Source: Poecilobothrus nobilitatus | Lineage: Eukaryota > Arthropoda > Insecta > Diptera > Dolichopodidae | Reading direction: 5' to 3' | DNA: 64,000 nt | NCBI GenBank assembly: GCA_947095535.1 | Contig: OX352773.1 | Span: 270,126,515-270,190,514, forward strand | Part shown: positions 12,551 to 26,209 of the stretch, piece after piece | Layout of the letters: every line of letters starts with the position of its first letter | Numbering within the stretch: the stretch's first letter is position 1 | The notes under the pieces: model-generated | What the model saw: only the letters and a program-made list of their open reading frames with translations | Databases searched by the model: none | What the model was told of the DNA's origin: nothing | Program-made: the position numbers and the translations under genes

Positions 12551-13258
12551 TTTTACGAGAGTTGTTGGAAAACTCGAAAGTCACCAAGAAGGACTGCACG
12601 TGCTTCCACCCCTCTTTTCAAACCAAACTTTAGGATGGAACCTTTAATACAAATGTACAGTTTGGTTTTGGGATAGGGATGTGGGAAGGATAATTGGGGA
12701 AATTGGAATTAGGAAATTTAGATTATGGAGGATAGGTAGGAAAATTTGGAGGGACATTTTGAAGAAAGATATTAATGTTCTTCTTAAACTTAAGTAAATC
12801 GTACACATATGAATTACCAACTTTAGGGAACACATGGGATGGTATATGGTTCCAGAAACGGGTCGTGCGCATGACAAACGAATTTCCATAAGCTGTATTT
12901 CGCCATCTTTATAACTCTACATGGTAGGGATGAGCTTCTGTTGCTCTCCTTGTTTCTCGTTGGAAAACTTTGAGTGGAGCCATTAACTGTTTTATTTCAT
13001 TGGAACAGATGCTAATCCTTACGAGATATCTATAAAACAAGGTTAGTGACCCAACTGTGCGACGATGGCTGAGTGGAGTTAGCATTGAAGTTACACTGAG
13101 GTCGTTGATAAGACGAATAGCTGTTTTGCACATTATCTAAATAATCCAGCGCTGTTTGAGGGACTGCAGCCCAAACGTTTGCTTATACTGTATTTATATT
13201 TTCGGCCTAATGTACGTTTTATAGATATTGAGAAGACCAGATGCGGAAAAGTAAGTAA
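12551..13258 (-). pseudogene. 3' fragment of a non-LTR retrotransposon (RT C-terminal region and 3' UTR)
   Basis: On the minus strand the reading resembles the region after the RT domain of CR1/Jockey-group elements: 'YLDNVQN', then RLINDLSVTSMLTPLSHRR, 'LFYRYL' and 'EIKQLMAPLKVFQRETR'. It ends with the usual 'SFVMRTTRFWNHIPSHVFP' and 'KFKKN' block. It has an apparent 2-bp frameshift near 13119, a stop at 12909-12911 where the sister copy reads through, and a lost terminal stop. The 3' UTR ends in 'ctcgtaaaa' plus an A-rich tail (poly-T at 12538-12547), so the 3' end is kept while the 5' end is truncated near 13258. It is the same family as the copy at 52.0-53.99 kb, clearly diverged. The product would be part of a LINE ORF2 polyprotein; this copy is inactive. 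Confidence 0.88.
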
Positions 13259-16200
13259 CAATCAGATTAAGCAACATTAACATATTACAAATCGTTTTCA
13301 AGGTTGGCAAAAAAAACCTTATTTAATTTTCATTCAAAATCAATTTTAATAATTATACCCAGTTATGATAACAATTTTCTAATTTCCAATGAAAATTCTT
13401 TGTAATATTTTAATATCACAATTGTCATTCATACAAGTTTTTCGATAATATTACATTATTATATTTATTTTTTTGAAATAATCGAAAATTTATGTATATA
13501 GTAAGTGAGAATTTTATTTTTTTTATATTACTCAGCACAAATATTATAGAAGGAAATTGGAAAAACGTCAGTTTGGCAGCATTATTATATTAGTATAAGA
13601 TTTTTCTTAATGATAAAATCGAAAATCATTGAAAAAAAAAATTTTACAAATTTTATTCAAGAAATTTTTTTTGAACTCATCAACAAAGTTCAAAAAAGGA
13701 AAACAAAGTTCAAAGGAAAATAGTTATTTCCTTTTTTTTTGTAATTTTTTATTTAAAATGTTTGCAAGTAATAAATTATTTTATTATATTTCTGTGCTGC
13801 ACTAAATGAATTGGTAGTGGTTTGCAATCTTGAAGCCCAACCCGGTCGTGAAGCTAGACCTAAGTAATAAAAGATTCAATCATATAGTCTCTAGTATTTT
13901 CCATACGAGTAGATACGAAAATCTTCTAAATATTTCATATACTCGTATCTGTCTTCTCACTTTTATTCAAAGCAGTATATTTTAACAAAGCAAATTTAAA
14001 TTTTGGTATAATATGCAACCTTTTTGCTCTTTCATATAATTTAAGACTTATTGTTTTGTTCTAGCTAATATTCTACCAAAGTTTTAAAACGTATTTCTCT
14101 TATAAGGTACAACAGTCGAATATAATATATTCGTCTTTTCAGTTTTAAAGAAAAATTAATTTTTGTGAAAATATCTTTAATATCACTTAATTCAAGCCAT
14201 TTACTTTTACTTACTGTTTTTAAAAAAAATGTCAAATATTAAAAGAAAATTTTAATCAAATATTGAAATTATGATACCTATACATATTTAAAATTTTTGA
14301 TTTAATGAGGAAAGTCAAATAAAACTTTGGTAATTCTTTCAATTAAATTTATCCTCCCTCATATTAAAGGAAAACAAAAAAAAATACAAAATTTTTTAGG
14401 CACATAATGCATACATTGTTAACAATTTACATATTTCCTTTAAGATTCTCAAATTCATATGTAGTATGTATATATAAGATACAGAATCACTGAATCTGAT
14501 AAAGTGATTCAAAATATAATCGAAAGAAAATTTACTCAAGATAATAGGCGTAAGTGTAAATATCTGTGGAATTGAGAAATAATTATTTATGCAAACATTC
14601 TTCTGTTTATTAAAGACTTTTATAATTATTTACTTAACACATATACCAACACAAATATATATAAATATATACCTATATACATACAATTCAAAAGAATGTA
14701 AATAATTGCGAAACAAATGTTAGAAGAAAAATAATGAATTGTGAAATGACTATATAAAAAACGATACACTGTCGTAATTATGAAAATTCATAAACAAAAC
14801 AAATTTAAATTTTTGTTTACCATCAAAAAAAAAGATTTCAAAAAGAAAAAGGTTTTCGAGATAAAAATGAATTTTAAATATATACATGTTTTTTTACATA
14901 TTGAGTACAAGCATCTTTGGTGAGTATGTGAAAAAAATCTTAGTTTCCGTATTAAAAATGATTATTGTAAGTATAAATGTATCATTATAATACTTGTCGA
15001 TCATTCATACTGCTCATTTTCCACTAAATTAAAACTTCAACTCAGGTTGGGCTAATAATGATTGTCAGTTATATTGTAATAAAAAAAAGGAAGTTAAGTT
15101 CGAGGATCCTGGAAAATTAAGGTACTAATTAAGTTTATCAAAGAAGTCTTGTTGCTGTTTTTGGTTCTGATATTTTTTTACTAAAAAATTCATTCGAATT
15201 TAAACTTTAAAAACCAAGTCATAAACTTAGTTAACTGTTAACAACGCTATTTTTACTGTTAACTGTTTTAAGACTTCTTTGAAAGCTTCCACTAGAATGT
15301 TAACAAATTCGGTAAAAATAATTCTAGATAAGGTATGAAATTAAGCCAAAAGCTAAAACCATTATTTCAATTTACTTTTTTATTTCATTTACTACTTATA
15401 ACTTTATTTTAGAAAGCAATAAGAAAAATTATTCTATAAATACTAAATTTCATTTCATGTTATTTTAAAAATTCATTAGTTTTTATTCATATTTATGTTC
15501 TTAATCCATTTGTTCCTCATGTATTAAATTCTATACAAGCATAAAACATATCTATTTAACGGTCATTAAATTTAATGTTAACTAAAATAATATTCTTAAG
15601 ATTTTATTGTTAAACCATTTTATTATTGAATTTGTTGTTGCAACATCTAATAATATTAAGAATGCCTTATATATGATAGTATTAATTTTAATTGCTCTAA
15701 CCCCAACTAGTGGCAACCCCACTAGTTTTAACAAAAACATACTAAACACATGATCTTTCTATCCAGTAAAAGTATTCGTTCTTTATTTACTTTTTTTGGA
15801 TTATCTAACATTTTGCCTCGTAGTTGCTCTCTATAATTTATGGGCATATTATAATATATTGGAAAATATATCTTAAGAACTTCAAACTTTATTATTACAT
15901 AAAACAGTTTGTACACATTCTTAAATTGTAGCAAAATATGTTTACTGAAATATTCTCACTTGTTTCACTGAAAAGCGTTAAAAAAATACATGCGTGTTTC
16001 TCTCAGTATCTTAATTAAAATTTTAGACTTAAAAATCATTGGTTTCAGTGTAACTATTTTAATATTTACCAAAGCTAAAAAATGTTGCCGGGTATCAATT
16101 TTTCCCATGAAATCCTGGCAACTTATATCCTGCATTATTCAAAAGCTTTTTCAATAAAATTAGTAATTTAATTATTTGTATCAAACCCTACCAAACTAAT

Positions 16201-16589
16201 TAACATAAACAAAAATACCCGATAATAGGTGGCGCACAAGTACTTTTAAAATTATTTCTGCTTTAAAATTATCCGCAAAAGCTACAGGTGAGTAATAATT
16301 TGTTTAGTTGAATTATTCGTTCATGAAAGGCGCTTTTTATATGTTTTGTACTCCTAATTAATAAATTAGAAAAAACAATCACTATATAGCTACTGCCTTT
16401 AATTACAGATTGATTCAGAAATCAAGTTTTTCTTTTCATTATGAAATGTACATAATTTATGGATAAATAATGGAATATAATAAAATAAGTTATTGTGTAA
16501 AACGATCTAGGAATTTCCACAGTATAAAAATGAGCACTTGCTGCCTCTCTTGTAGTACATTAAGCGTCGTTATCTAAAGAGTGATATTG
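13259..16589. other. AT-rich spacer, no gene seen
   Basis: A slightly GC-richer patch at 13795-13870 matches nothing I know. An ORF on the minus strand at 15728-15934 is lysine/leucine-rich with no family motif. A (TATA)-type patch lies near 14655-14690. No supported gene. Confidence 0.5.
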
Positions 16590-17090
16590 GTCCAAAACTT
16601 ATACACCGTTTGAAATAAAGCAATGAAATTTTAACTACGGATGGGAATCGCCAAAAATAGGAATCAGATACTAATTTTGTGAAACAACTTTTTTCTGTAG
16701 CCCGACCCGTCACGGAGCTACAGCCCTACAAAATTCGAAAAAGCCCTATCTTTAAATTGTTATAACACAGGTTCTATAAGGTATATTTTCAATCTGGAAA
16801 CGCCAAAAGATAAATTTTATAAACATATATAAAATAGATATGCTTGCGGTATTTTAATATACCGTTATATGAAAATTAATTTTTGCAAAAATTTGGGCCA
16901 ATTCTATTTTTCAAACGGTTTAACTGTGAGAGTAGTTAGATCTTTGGAAATAAATGTGAGTGATTTCAAGAAAAATGTTTGTGTCACCGCCCCGTTTGGG
17001 AGTTGTAAAGGGTCAAAAACTGAAAATTCTCTATTTTTAAACACCTGTAACTTGGGTACCTGTCAAAATTTTTTTGAAGTAATATAGTAT
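16590..17090 (-). repeat. Family B fragment
   Basis: Carries the B phrases 'gtgaaacaacttttt', 'gtagcccgacccgtcacggagctaca', 'aaaagccctatctttaaa', 'ataccgttatatgaaaa' and 'aaacacctgtaacttgggtacctgt' in the expected order. Both termini, the microsatellite and the hairpin are missing or too decayed to see. It is one of the more diverged copies. Confidence 0.75.
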
Positions 17091-17970
17091 AGTAAAAACG
17101 TAAAACGAAAGTGTGATTTGATTTTTCCCAATTTTTTCTTACAAAGAAAAAGAAATAAAACAAATTTATTTTTCAATGTATCTACTCTTTACCAAAATTT
17201 ACTTTTTAAAAACCCTTGCTTTTTCCATTACTTGTTTCATATATTACATTAAAAATATTTTTAGAAAATACAAAGTACAAAGATTTTACAGTACAAAGAA
17301 TAATACATTTTCATCTATACTATATATTAAAAAAAGAAAATTATTTTATACTTTTAAGCGCATTTTATAAAGTACTAACTTTTAAATATTTAAAAAATTT
17401 ATTTTTATTTCAATATCATTTCTAATACATTATCTCTTAAAAATAGAAAATCATAGATAGGTTTTCTTTGTATTTTCCCGCATTTTTCAAGCAATGCCTT
17501 TATCATTTTTCAATTAAAATAAAATTCTTTATTTACATAATACCAATTTTCTTTATCATTTACATTTTAATTTTTAGTCCAATAAAAGATTTAAAAAATA
17601 AAAAGGACCTTTCTTAATTTATTCAATAAAATTAAATTTCTTTGTTCTTTTTTATCCTTAATTAAATTTTCATTATTTAAAAACACGTCCAAATTAAAAA
17701 AAAAAAAAGTTTATTTTGCTAAAAAAAAAAATTTCTTAATAATCATAACATCCCTATAAATTCAATTCAATTAATTGTATTTAAAAAATATTTTAAAAAT
17801 ATTTAATTCAAAAATTTTTTAATTTCAAGGATATTCCGACATAGGATTATAATAACATTAAATATGTTTTTTTACCCATGTTAACCAAAAATTGTTTTAA
17901 TTATGCAAAAAATACATCAAAACATTGCATTTATAGTTTAATTACTTTAAGAAGAAGATGATGAATGATA
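17091..17970. other. AT-rich spacer, no gene seen
   Basis: Very low-complexity A/T sequence. Overlapping ORFs at 17176-17425 are F/I/K/Y-rich and show no motif. Confidence 0.55.
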
Positions 17971-18345
17971 TTATACAGGTTGCCCCTGATATTATACAGG
18001 ATGTAAGAGATAACTTCAAAACAAGCAAAAAACTTTTTTTCAACTTTGAATATAACAAATAAGCCTTGTGGTCACGGAAGTGGTAGCAAAACGGTGCTAA
18101 CGCGCTAATTGTAGTCTTGTCATGGTTGACAGGACCAGCCACGTAAACCAACCAACCAACCAACCAACCCTACCATTTTTTTATTCTAAAAAAAAATTTA
18201 ATTTCTTCGAATCTTTAAGGCTTTTTAACTCGTTATGGGTTGAAAATAGACGCCCCCCCCCCTTTCAACACAATTTTTAGCTTATTTTGAACTCCCCTAT
18301 CTCCTACTGCTCTATGGCAGGTTATTCATGGGACATCCTGTATAT
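17971..18345. mobile_element. MITE-like element with tatacaggatgt inverted ends
   Basis: The 12-mer tatacaggatgt at 17993-18004 is matched by its exact complement acatcctgtata at 18333-18344, enclosing about 330 bp with no coding capacity. A second, diverged left end (ttatacaggttgccc) sits 21 bp upstream, as if the end had been duplicated. The interior is GC-richer than its flanks and includes an (aacc)n run at about 18147-18171 and a C-run near 18252. 'tatacaggatgtccc'-type ends are common on cut-and-paste elements of insects, but I cannot assign a superfamily. No target-site duplication is clear. Confidence 0.6.
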
Positions 18346-21096
18346 ACATATACAAGAATTTATTATTAATTGTATAAGAATAATAGCAATTTAGAAGTCT
18401 TGGATTGGGACTCATTTATTGTTAGGGCATAGGTTTATTTAAAGCGGTCCGTATTTCATTGTATGTTAGAGGAAAAGGTAACAACTGACTCATCAAAGCA
18501 TAAATTAACTTTTAAATTCAAATATTTTTATACTTGAACGTCCAAAGTCCAAATCTTTCATTTCTTTTAGTCATACATTTGAAAATACATCCAAAAAGAA
18601 ATAAAAATTAAACTTGCTAATAAAATATTATGGAAAGTTTAAGACAATTTCAATTTATTCATGAATAAAATGTATAAATGTTTGTGTACATAAAAGTTAA
18701 ATAAATTTCATCACATAATTCTGTCAAATTGCTTTACAACTTCATTAGCATTTAATTTAAAACTAAAGTTTTTTACAGTAAACAAATTTTTTCTCCTTTC
18801 ATCTTTCATCATTTTTAAAATTCTTTAAATTTTACAATATAAGTAGTTAGACACCAGTACTAAATCAAGTTTCAAAGTTTACTCTCTTGATTATTCAAAA
18901 ATAAAAATAAAAAAATACAAGTTAAAAAATAAAGTAAAATTTTTTTTAACTTCTTGGAAAAACTTTTTTTTAGTTTTTCTTTGTTGTTTTGAATTTTTAA
19001 GTAAGGACTGTGTTATTCAAACAGTGAGATTTTAAATCAATGCATCATAATAGATTTGTAGCAAATATCTATTCCTAAGACATAAAATAATTGAGCATTA
19101 AACTTTATGAGTTCAATGAAATTTAAAAAATCTTGTATTTATGTACGATATCAATAATTCTTGTCTAAAGAATAATCTTTAGATTTTAGAACCTCACAGT
19201 TACCTCTTGACTTACATCTCGAATATTAAGTAAAACGTGACCAAGTAAATTAAGTGACTAAAATTTTTAGACTAGCAAAATTATAAACAAGACTCGGTAA
19301 ATTTTCCAAGATTCGAAAAATAAAAACTCAAGATGACATAACCAACTCATACAGAAACTAATTTAAAAGCTTAAGAATGGTTTCCTTCGGATTGGTAACT
19401 AAAAATACAAAAAAAAATATTTCTCTGCTGTTAAACTCAAATTTTAATAAGTGAAAAAGACATCCCTTGTGACATCCCTGTTAACAATACGATTTTTTTT
19501 TTTTTAACAAGTTTTTTTTCCCCATAAATTTATTCATTGTGGTGTAAATTACTTTTAACTTTAACCCTATGTAAACTTGTCAACAGGAACTCTTTATGTA
19601 ACAGATAAACTTTATTTCTTTGTAAAATTTTTCTTATTTTAAATTGATTAAAATATTTTTTCTTCTTTCTAAATTCTTTTAAAATTATTTTATTTCCGTT
19701 TCCTATAAAGAAAAACTAAATATAAACTTTTCAAGAGAAAACATAAAACTAAAAAAAAACTTTTTATTTAAAGTTTGATTCAAAAATAACTTATAGTGTT
19801 AACATAACTATTTAACACAGAATTTTTCATCTATAGAATTATTTGCGTACAAGTTTTGCCAAAAAAAAAAAAACACAAAATGCTAAAAACAGGATTAGGA
19901 AAATATAAAAATTCTGCTTACAAATAATTTTTTGTATCTCAAAAAGATAAACAAACAAGAAGCTTTTGATTTGATCTTTAAATATACATATCCAAATTAA
20001 ATAAGTAGGTTAAAGTAACTTAAGTTAATTAAGTAAAATAGTAAAGTATTTTTGGCACTTTGATAAATCTGTTTTTCATGAAGAAAAATTCAGGAGTATG
20101 ATGTACAAACAAAGAAAAACAAATTATGAAACAACTATTTATGGTTCACAATATTTAAGTTCAAATACAAGTATAGCATTCAAAACACGAGCTTGTTGAA
20201 AACGGTATGAAATCTCGACATTCTTAATTTAAATTTTTCTAATCTAGCTCTTTAAAGTTGCAGAAACTATAGCAAAATTTTATTTTCCAAGAAAGAACAA
20301 ATTGCAAAGATATTTAAAATTTCGTTTTTTGAGACAAAATTAAAGTTTATGCTTCTAACAAATGCGATAAACCGCACTTCCTGAAGTACTGCTAAATGCG
20401 ATAGAAGGCATTAATTTTTTTTCTTCGAGTTTTTTCTTTTCAACGTTATTTTCTTTCAATATTTTTTTTCTTTTACATACTTTTACAAAACGCAGATTAA
20501 AAATGCAAAGTTTTCTTACGCGAGATTTTCTTACCCCTTAAGTAACCTCTATGAGTGAAAAGAGAGTTTTTTTCAATAAGGTTTCAATCGGATACACTAA
20601 ACACATGAAAAATACTTTTACATAATTGATAAAATAAAATTGATATTTTTCACATTTTTATCTTTTTCCGAAATTGTCTTAAAATATTTTTTAAAATAAA
20701 AATATTCTTTAATTATTATTCTAAAAAAAATTCCCTCCATAAGAAATGCTGGAAAAGAGAAGCACTTTTTAGAAGCAGGTTATGGTTCATTGAGTTCAAC
20801 CTTAAGCTTTTATATGTTGTATAGGCTTCGACACACCTATTCGGAGTGTAGATCGTTTTTAAAGCCTATGGTTCCTATGCTTCTGCTACAATAATTACCA
20901 AATAGAATCTCGTTAAATTGAAAAGTCGCTGCTGCTTGGGTATTCCCGCAAACAAATTTATTGTTCAATTTTTTAAATTAAAGTTAGGCTAGCTAAGTAT
21001 AGATTTAATTGTATTCTTTAATTTAAATTTTTATTTTAAAATCAACATTACTAAGAAGTAAATTGGAATTCACATTATATTAAATTTGATAAAAAA
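18346..21096. other. Spacer, mostly AT-rich, no gene seen
   Basis: Mostly low-complexity. A patch at about 20740-20960 has visibly higher GC content and no stop-free reading long enough to call. It could be a decayed repeat or conserved non-coding DNA. Confidence 0.5.
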
Positions 21097-22444
21097 AACG
21101 AGGAAGAGTGCAGTAGAGTAGACTGTGTCAACTCTGGGATACCCGTATGAACGTAATATATCCTATTATAAAACTTGATCATCTTTTAAAAACATTCAGA
21201 TGTTTTAGTACCGAACTACAGAGATATATTTATGTAAATTGTGGAGTTGTATGACAGCTACCCGAATCTATTGCGCCTAGCTTCATTAAGTTCCAAGAAA
21301 TGCAAGAAGCCTAAACCGGCTGCATTAGATCAATCAAATTTTACAAAAGTTTTTGGCATGCAACTCGACACTTTTTCACTAAATTTCAGATAGCTAGATT
21401 CAATAGACACTGAGTTATTTTCATTTAAAAAGAGAAGTTGTATGGCAACTACCCGAACCAGTCATATCATCACAACCAAATTTTACAGAAGTTATTGCCA
21501 TAAAACTGTATTATCATTCGCAAAATTTCAGATACCTAGATTGAACAGACACTGGGTTATTTCCATTTAAAGAAAGAAGTTGTATGGCAGCTATTCGAAC
21601 CCGGCTGCCGAAAATGCTGGAGTTAAATAGCAAAACTAACAATTTTACAAAAGTGACGTAAAAAAATTTTCAGCCTCCTAGCTCCTCTATTTTTTGAGTT
21701 ATCGTGCGGACGGACACTGAGTTATTTTCATTTAAAAAGAGAAGTTGTATGGCAGCTACCCGAACCCGTCGCACCACCATAACCAAATCTTGCAGAAGTT
21801 GTTGCCATAAAACTTGCTCATCATTTGCAAGATTTCAGACGCCTAGCTTTATTAACTTCCAAGAGGTGCAAGAAGCCTGAACCGGCTGCTCTAGACCAAC
21901 CAAATTTTACAAAAGTTGTTGGCATGTAATTCGACACCTCTTTACTAAATTTCAGATTCCTAGCTTCAATAAACACTGAGTTATTCTCATTTAAACGGAG
22001 AAGTTGTATGGCAGCTATCCGAACCCGCCGCACCAACACAACCAAATTTTACAGAAGTTGTTTCCATAAAGCTTGATCATCATTTGCAAAATTTCAGAAA
22101 CCTAGCTTGAATAGATACTGAGTTATTTCTATATAAAGAAAGAAGTTGTATGGCAGCTACTCGAACCCGCCGACCGAAAATGTTGGATTTAAATAGCAAA
22201 ACTAACAATTTTGCAAAAGTGCCGTAAAAAAAATTTCAGCCTCCTAGCTCCTTTATTTTTTGAGTTATCGTGCGGACGGACGGACGGACGGACGGACGGA
22301 CGTACATGGCTTAATCGACTCAGAATTCGATTCTGAGCCGATCCATACCTTTGACACTATATCTAGCTCGGCTCCTTTAAGGTGTCACAAACGTAATGGC
22401 AAATTTATTATACCCTTGAACATAGTTCATACGGGTATAAAAAT
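21097..22444 (+). repeat. Family A, longest copy; tandem partial dimer
   Basis: Starts with 'acgaggaagagtgcagtagag' and ends 'atacgggtataaaaa'. The sub-terminal inverted repeat is perfect: atacccgtatgaac at 21139-21152 against gttcatacgggtat at 22425-22438. The 'gttgtatg(g/a)ca' phrase recurs at 21246, 21437, 21579, 21744, 22003 and 22145. The segment 21437-21716 is repeated at about 22003-22290, and the first copy's microsatellite start ('cgtgcggacgg') runs straight into an internal module at about 21717. So two monomers are fused head-to-tail. A longer (ggac)n run at about 22274-22300, the palindrome ctcagaattcgattctgag (22319-22337) and the 3' stem-loop (22409-22439) complete the tail. Overlapping ORFs are not genes. 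Confidence 0.82.
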
Positions 22445-23109
22445 CTATAAAAATAATTTGCCACAAAAATAATTTTTTGAAAAATATTAAATTAAATATT
22501 TTATTTTTTATACGAAAAATACGAATTTTTTACACCTACAAATTCAAATGAAAACAAATAAAATTTTACTTTAAATTAAAAAATAATATTATTATAGGTT
22601 TTATTTTTACAAAAAAAAAAATGTTTATTTATGGATAAGAATTAATTCAAAATTTATTTATTTATTGGATTTATGTAAAAATAAATCATAATTACTTTCA
22701 TGCCATTGATCAAATTTATTTCTTAAAAATTAAATTTAGTTATTACATGCCATGGATTAAAATAATATACAAAATTTGCTGCTAATTAAAAAATTTCGAA
22801 AATTTTAAAGCCTTTTTTTTTATCCGTAGATTTCAATGTTTGATTTTGGTTTAAAGTTTTTACTCGCAATTTAAAACTATACCATCTGTGCTAAAATCTT
22901 GATTAATTCCCTTTAAGCCTACATTATACAAACCTAGAAAAAGTGCAATTCTCACAACTTTCACAATCTCATAATTGTCACTCCAGATTAAACGCCTTAC
23001 AATTAATATTCGTATACTTTTCGAATAAATAACTCTTATTTTCTTGGTATTACCAACTTCTAGGTTCTATTAAATGTTTGTACAGTCAATTATTTAAACA
23101 ATTTCAGAA
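22445..23109. other. AT-rich spacer
   Basis: No gene or repeat-family phrase recognised. Confidence 0.5.
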
Positions 23110-23757
23110 TAATTGTGAATGAACAAATCCTTAAGGAAACGATCTTATTAAGTATCTTGGCCTATATATGAAATGGGCCTATCACATTGACCATGTTAAA
23201 AATAAAACTATTCCTTATGTAGCAGCTTTATATAGACAAAGTTACATTCTTCCAAAATCGACTCTATACAATATATATTTCGCACATAATGTATATATGT
23301 TTATTTGGCCTGTTTATTTGTCTAAATTCAATATAGTGAGAAGATGTCGCTTATAAGAGCGGGAGCGGGGGATATCGCTTATAAATTATACGAAATACAA
23401 GTTTTGCAAAATAAGTCATTAAAGGCAGTAAATCGTTTATCTCTTTTTAACTCCATTCAATACACTTTAAGGTTAAAAGTTGTTTATCTATTGATAAATT
23501 AAAGGTCTAAGAATTATGCATACAATGTTATGAGCTGGTTCACAATTAAATCTGGGATACAACTATCTAAGGTTTATGAGGTTTATTTTAAATTTCGCTT
23601 CGAACACAATAATTTTTTCAGTTATTACTAATTAGAATAATTTGCCTCTACATGTGAGATCCACAAACTGTATGGTCGTATTTAAATGCTTATTAAGAAA
23701 ATTTCTTACGACTACATAATCCTTTATAATTGTATATTTCATAAATTAAAAAAAAAA
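23110..23757 (+). pseudogene. Second non-LTR retrotransposon family, 3' fragment
   Basis: The reading around 23150-23335 gives 'YLGLYMKWAYHIDHVKNK', then 'LYRQSYILPKSTLYNIYFAH'. This fits the post-RT region of non-LTR polymerases (YLG-hxW--HI-hh--K, then a LP---L--hY stretch). After frameshifts and stops, later pieces read 'LQNKSLKAVNRL' and 'NNLPLHVRSTN...FKCLLRKFL', the usual C-terminal block, ending at a stop near 23713. An A-rich tail (23748-23757) marks the 3' end. The element is 5'-truncated and dead. It differs from the family at 12.6 and 52-54 kb. Confidence 0.78.
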
Positions 23758-26200
23758 GAATAAAAACAATTGCAACTCCAATTTTAAAATAGTTCAAGTG
23801 CTTATTTATAATTCTTAGAATGTGTATTCTTTTACATGGCTTGAAACTGATAATAGAATAATATTGGAACTGCTTTTAAAACTGTTCTTCAGCATTAAAA
23901 TTTCTTTTCATAAATAACTTTAAAATTAACTCACTTTTTATCTTTTCATGATATACCAAAAATATTTTAACTAAATGTTCAAGCTCTCTACTTAAAAAAA
24001 TTATATCAATTGCATATTAGCCTAATTTGATTAATGATTATATAATATGTAAATATATACAATATATATAATATATATATGTATATATATGTAGATATAT
24101 ACAATCTGACACAGATATAATTGAAAAAAAAAAAAAAATCTAATTGTTGCATACTTACAGGTGTTTTTCTTTTTTTTTTTTGCCAGTTCTACAATAAATT
24201 CGTTTTTTAGGTTAAATATTTATATATTTATTATAACATAATATTATGACATATATAATATTTACATATATAACTCAATCAGCAATTGAAAGAAAAAATA
24301 TTATTAAAGACTGAAATATAACGAAATGTATTTGCGATCCAGTAGATATGAATATAAGTTTCGTTTATCTAAGGGCCCGGAAAAAAAATACAATTTTTAA
24401 CAAAAATTATATGTTTTGCATATTAATAACAAAAAAATATGTAATATATAAATGTCATAAATCTACACAACTCTTGAACAATTTTTCTACATTTTCAAAG
24501 ATGATAACAAATAAGTGATATTCAGCCCATCAAAGCCTTACAGCCCGTATATAATTCATGTATCTGCCCCACTGCATATATATATCTTTTTTTACATTTT
24601 TCATTATAGCATGAATGAATTCACGTACAAATAAAATGAAAATAATACTTTAGATAACACACAAATGTACATATGTATATACAAAAGAGTATAATGTGTG
24701 AGAATATTTTAAATTATAACACATTTCACGCCCAATTTCTATTTTTATAAAATCACGAATATTAAATTTGAAAATTTTAAAGATCTCTCCTGATTACTTT
24801 AAATTTTACTAATTTAAATATTAAAAAAAAAATTTATTCTATATTATTTTTTTAATATCATTTAAGGTTTAAGGATGAATTGAATGATTTTATTTTTACA
24901 TTATTGTTATGGCAAATCTTTTTTTTAATTTTTCAAAATTAAGGCGTTCTTTTTATGAACTTAATGGAACTTTTGGCTAAATGGAACGGGATACATAAAG
25001 GTGATAAAGAAAACATCATATTAAATCATATACAAGTTTTTCTAAGACACAATTCTTCATTACATATTTACAGAATTCATGTTACAAAATGTCCAAAAAT
25101 AGGAATTACCTAATGTTAGCGTAGAGTTAACTTCTCAACTATTTCTAAGCATAATCTTGTCAATAAAACTGATAAAAGATTGCTAAAGCTAAACCATTAT
25201 ATGTTAATTGTAATCTATGACAAACATTTAAAAGCTTTATAAATATTAAATAGATTAAAAAAACTTTGGCATACAATCTTTTAAAACTTATCTATATATA
25301 GACAATTCAATATAACTTTAATCCATTTAAACATCATGCAACTTTAATATTTTTTTAAGTAAGATTTTTTGTTATAAAATAAATCTGTATTAAATTATTT
25401 GTTATGATAAGAAAACTCTTAAGATACTTTTTAAATTCCAACATAATTTTTTTTTTTTTTCCAAAAATTACATTAAAATTTTATGTATGATGAATTCTTA
25501 ACAAAAATAATTTTATTCTGATAGATTTTGAAATATTAAAAACCAAAACAAAAGAAATCAAATCAAATATCTGAGAAAAAATGAGAAGTTGAATAAAAGA
25601 AGAAACACTTCATTCATCAGATTGTTTTTTATTACTCATTTTACTTTCTTTCATTTTCCCAATTTTCTAATTTTATCGCAGATATGAGTTTTCTTTTTTT
25701 TCTTTTATTTGTTAGTGATCCAAAGAAATTACGTTATGTCTGAGAACAAACCCCAAAACTCATCCACTGAATAAATGCCTATAAAAAGATAAGAAACAAA
25801 TGATGCTTCAATTTTTTTTTTCCTTGTTTTCTTTTCAATTGTCTTTTTTGCAAGATAAGCATAAAGAAGTGTTTCGCATTCCATCAGTAAAAAAAAAAAG
25901 AAGGAAAATATTTTCAATAAGTTCAGTATCTTAAAATATTTTGTGATCAATACCAAAAAATTAATTTCTATTAAAGATTTTCTATATGTAAAATTTATAT
26001 ACATACGTATATTATTTATATTACCTGTGTTTTATGAATAAATGGAGTATTTTTGAAATCATTTCTTCGCAAAAGTCTAAAAGATTAAAACAAAGTAAAT
26101 TACTAAAAAAATAACCATAATTATTATAATTAATTACTGGTAATAATTTGTTATTTAATTTTTTTTAATTTAATAAATTTCGGTTTATTTTTCTTTTTAA
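23758..26200. other. AT-rich spacer with TA/TATG microsatellites
   Basis: A TATA/TATG-type microsatellite runs at about 24040-24105. ORF 25729-26004 (minus, 91 codons) is dominated by F, K, I and L tracts from poly-T runs and has no family motif; I do not call it. Nothing else is supported. Confidence 0.5.
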
Positions 26201-26209
26201 ATTATAAAC

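Noticed and set aside
15728..15934. 68-codon minus-strand ORF with a basic region
   Set aside because: No family motif and no neighbouring exon-like signal.
25729..26004. 91-codon minus-strand ORF
   Set aside because: Largely F/K runs from poly-T and poly-A tracts; no recognisable family.
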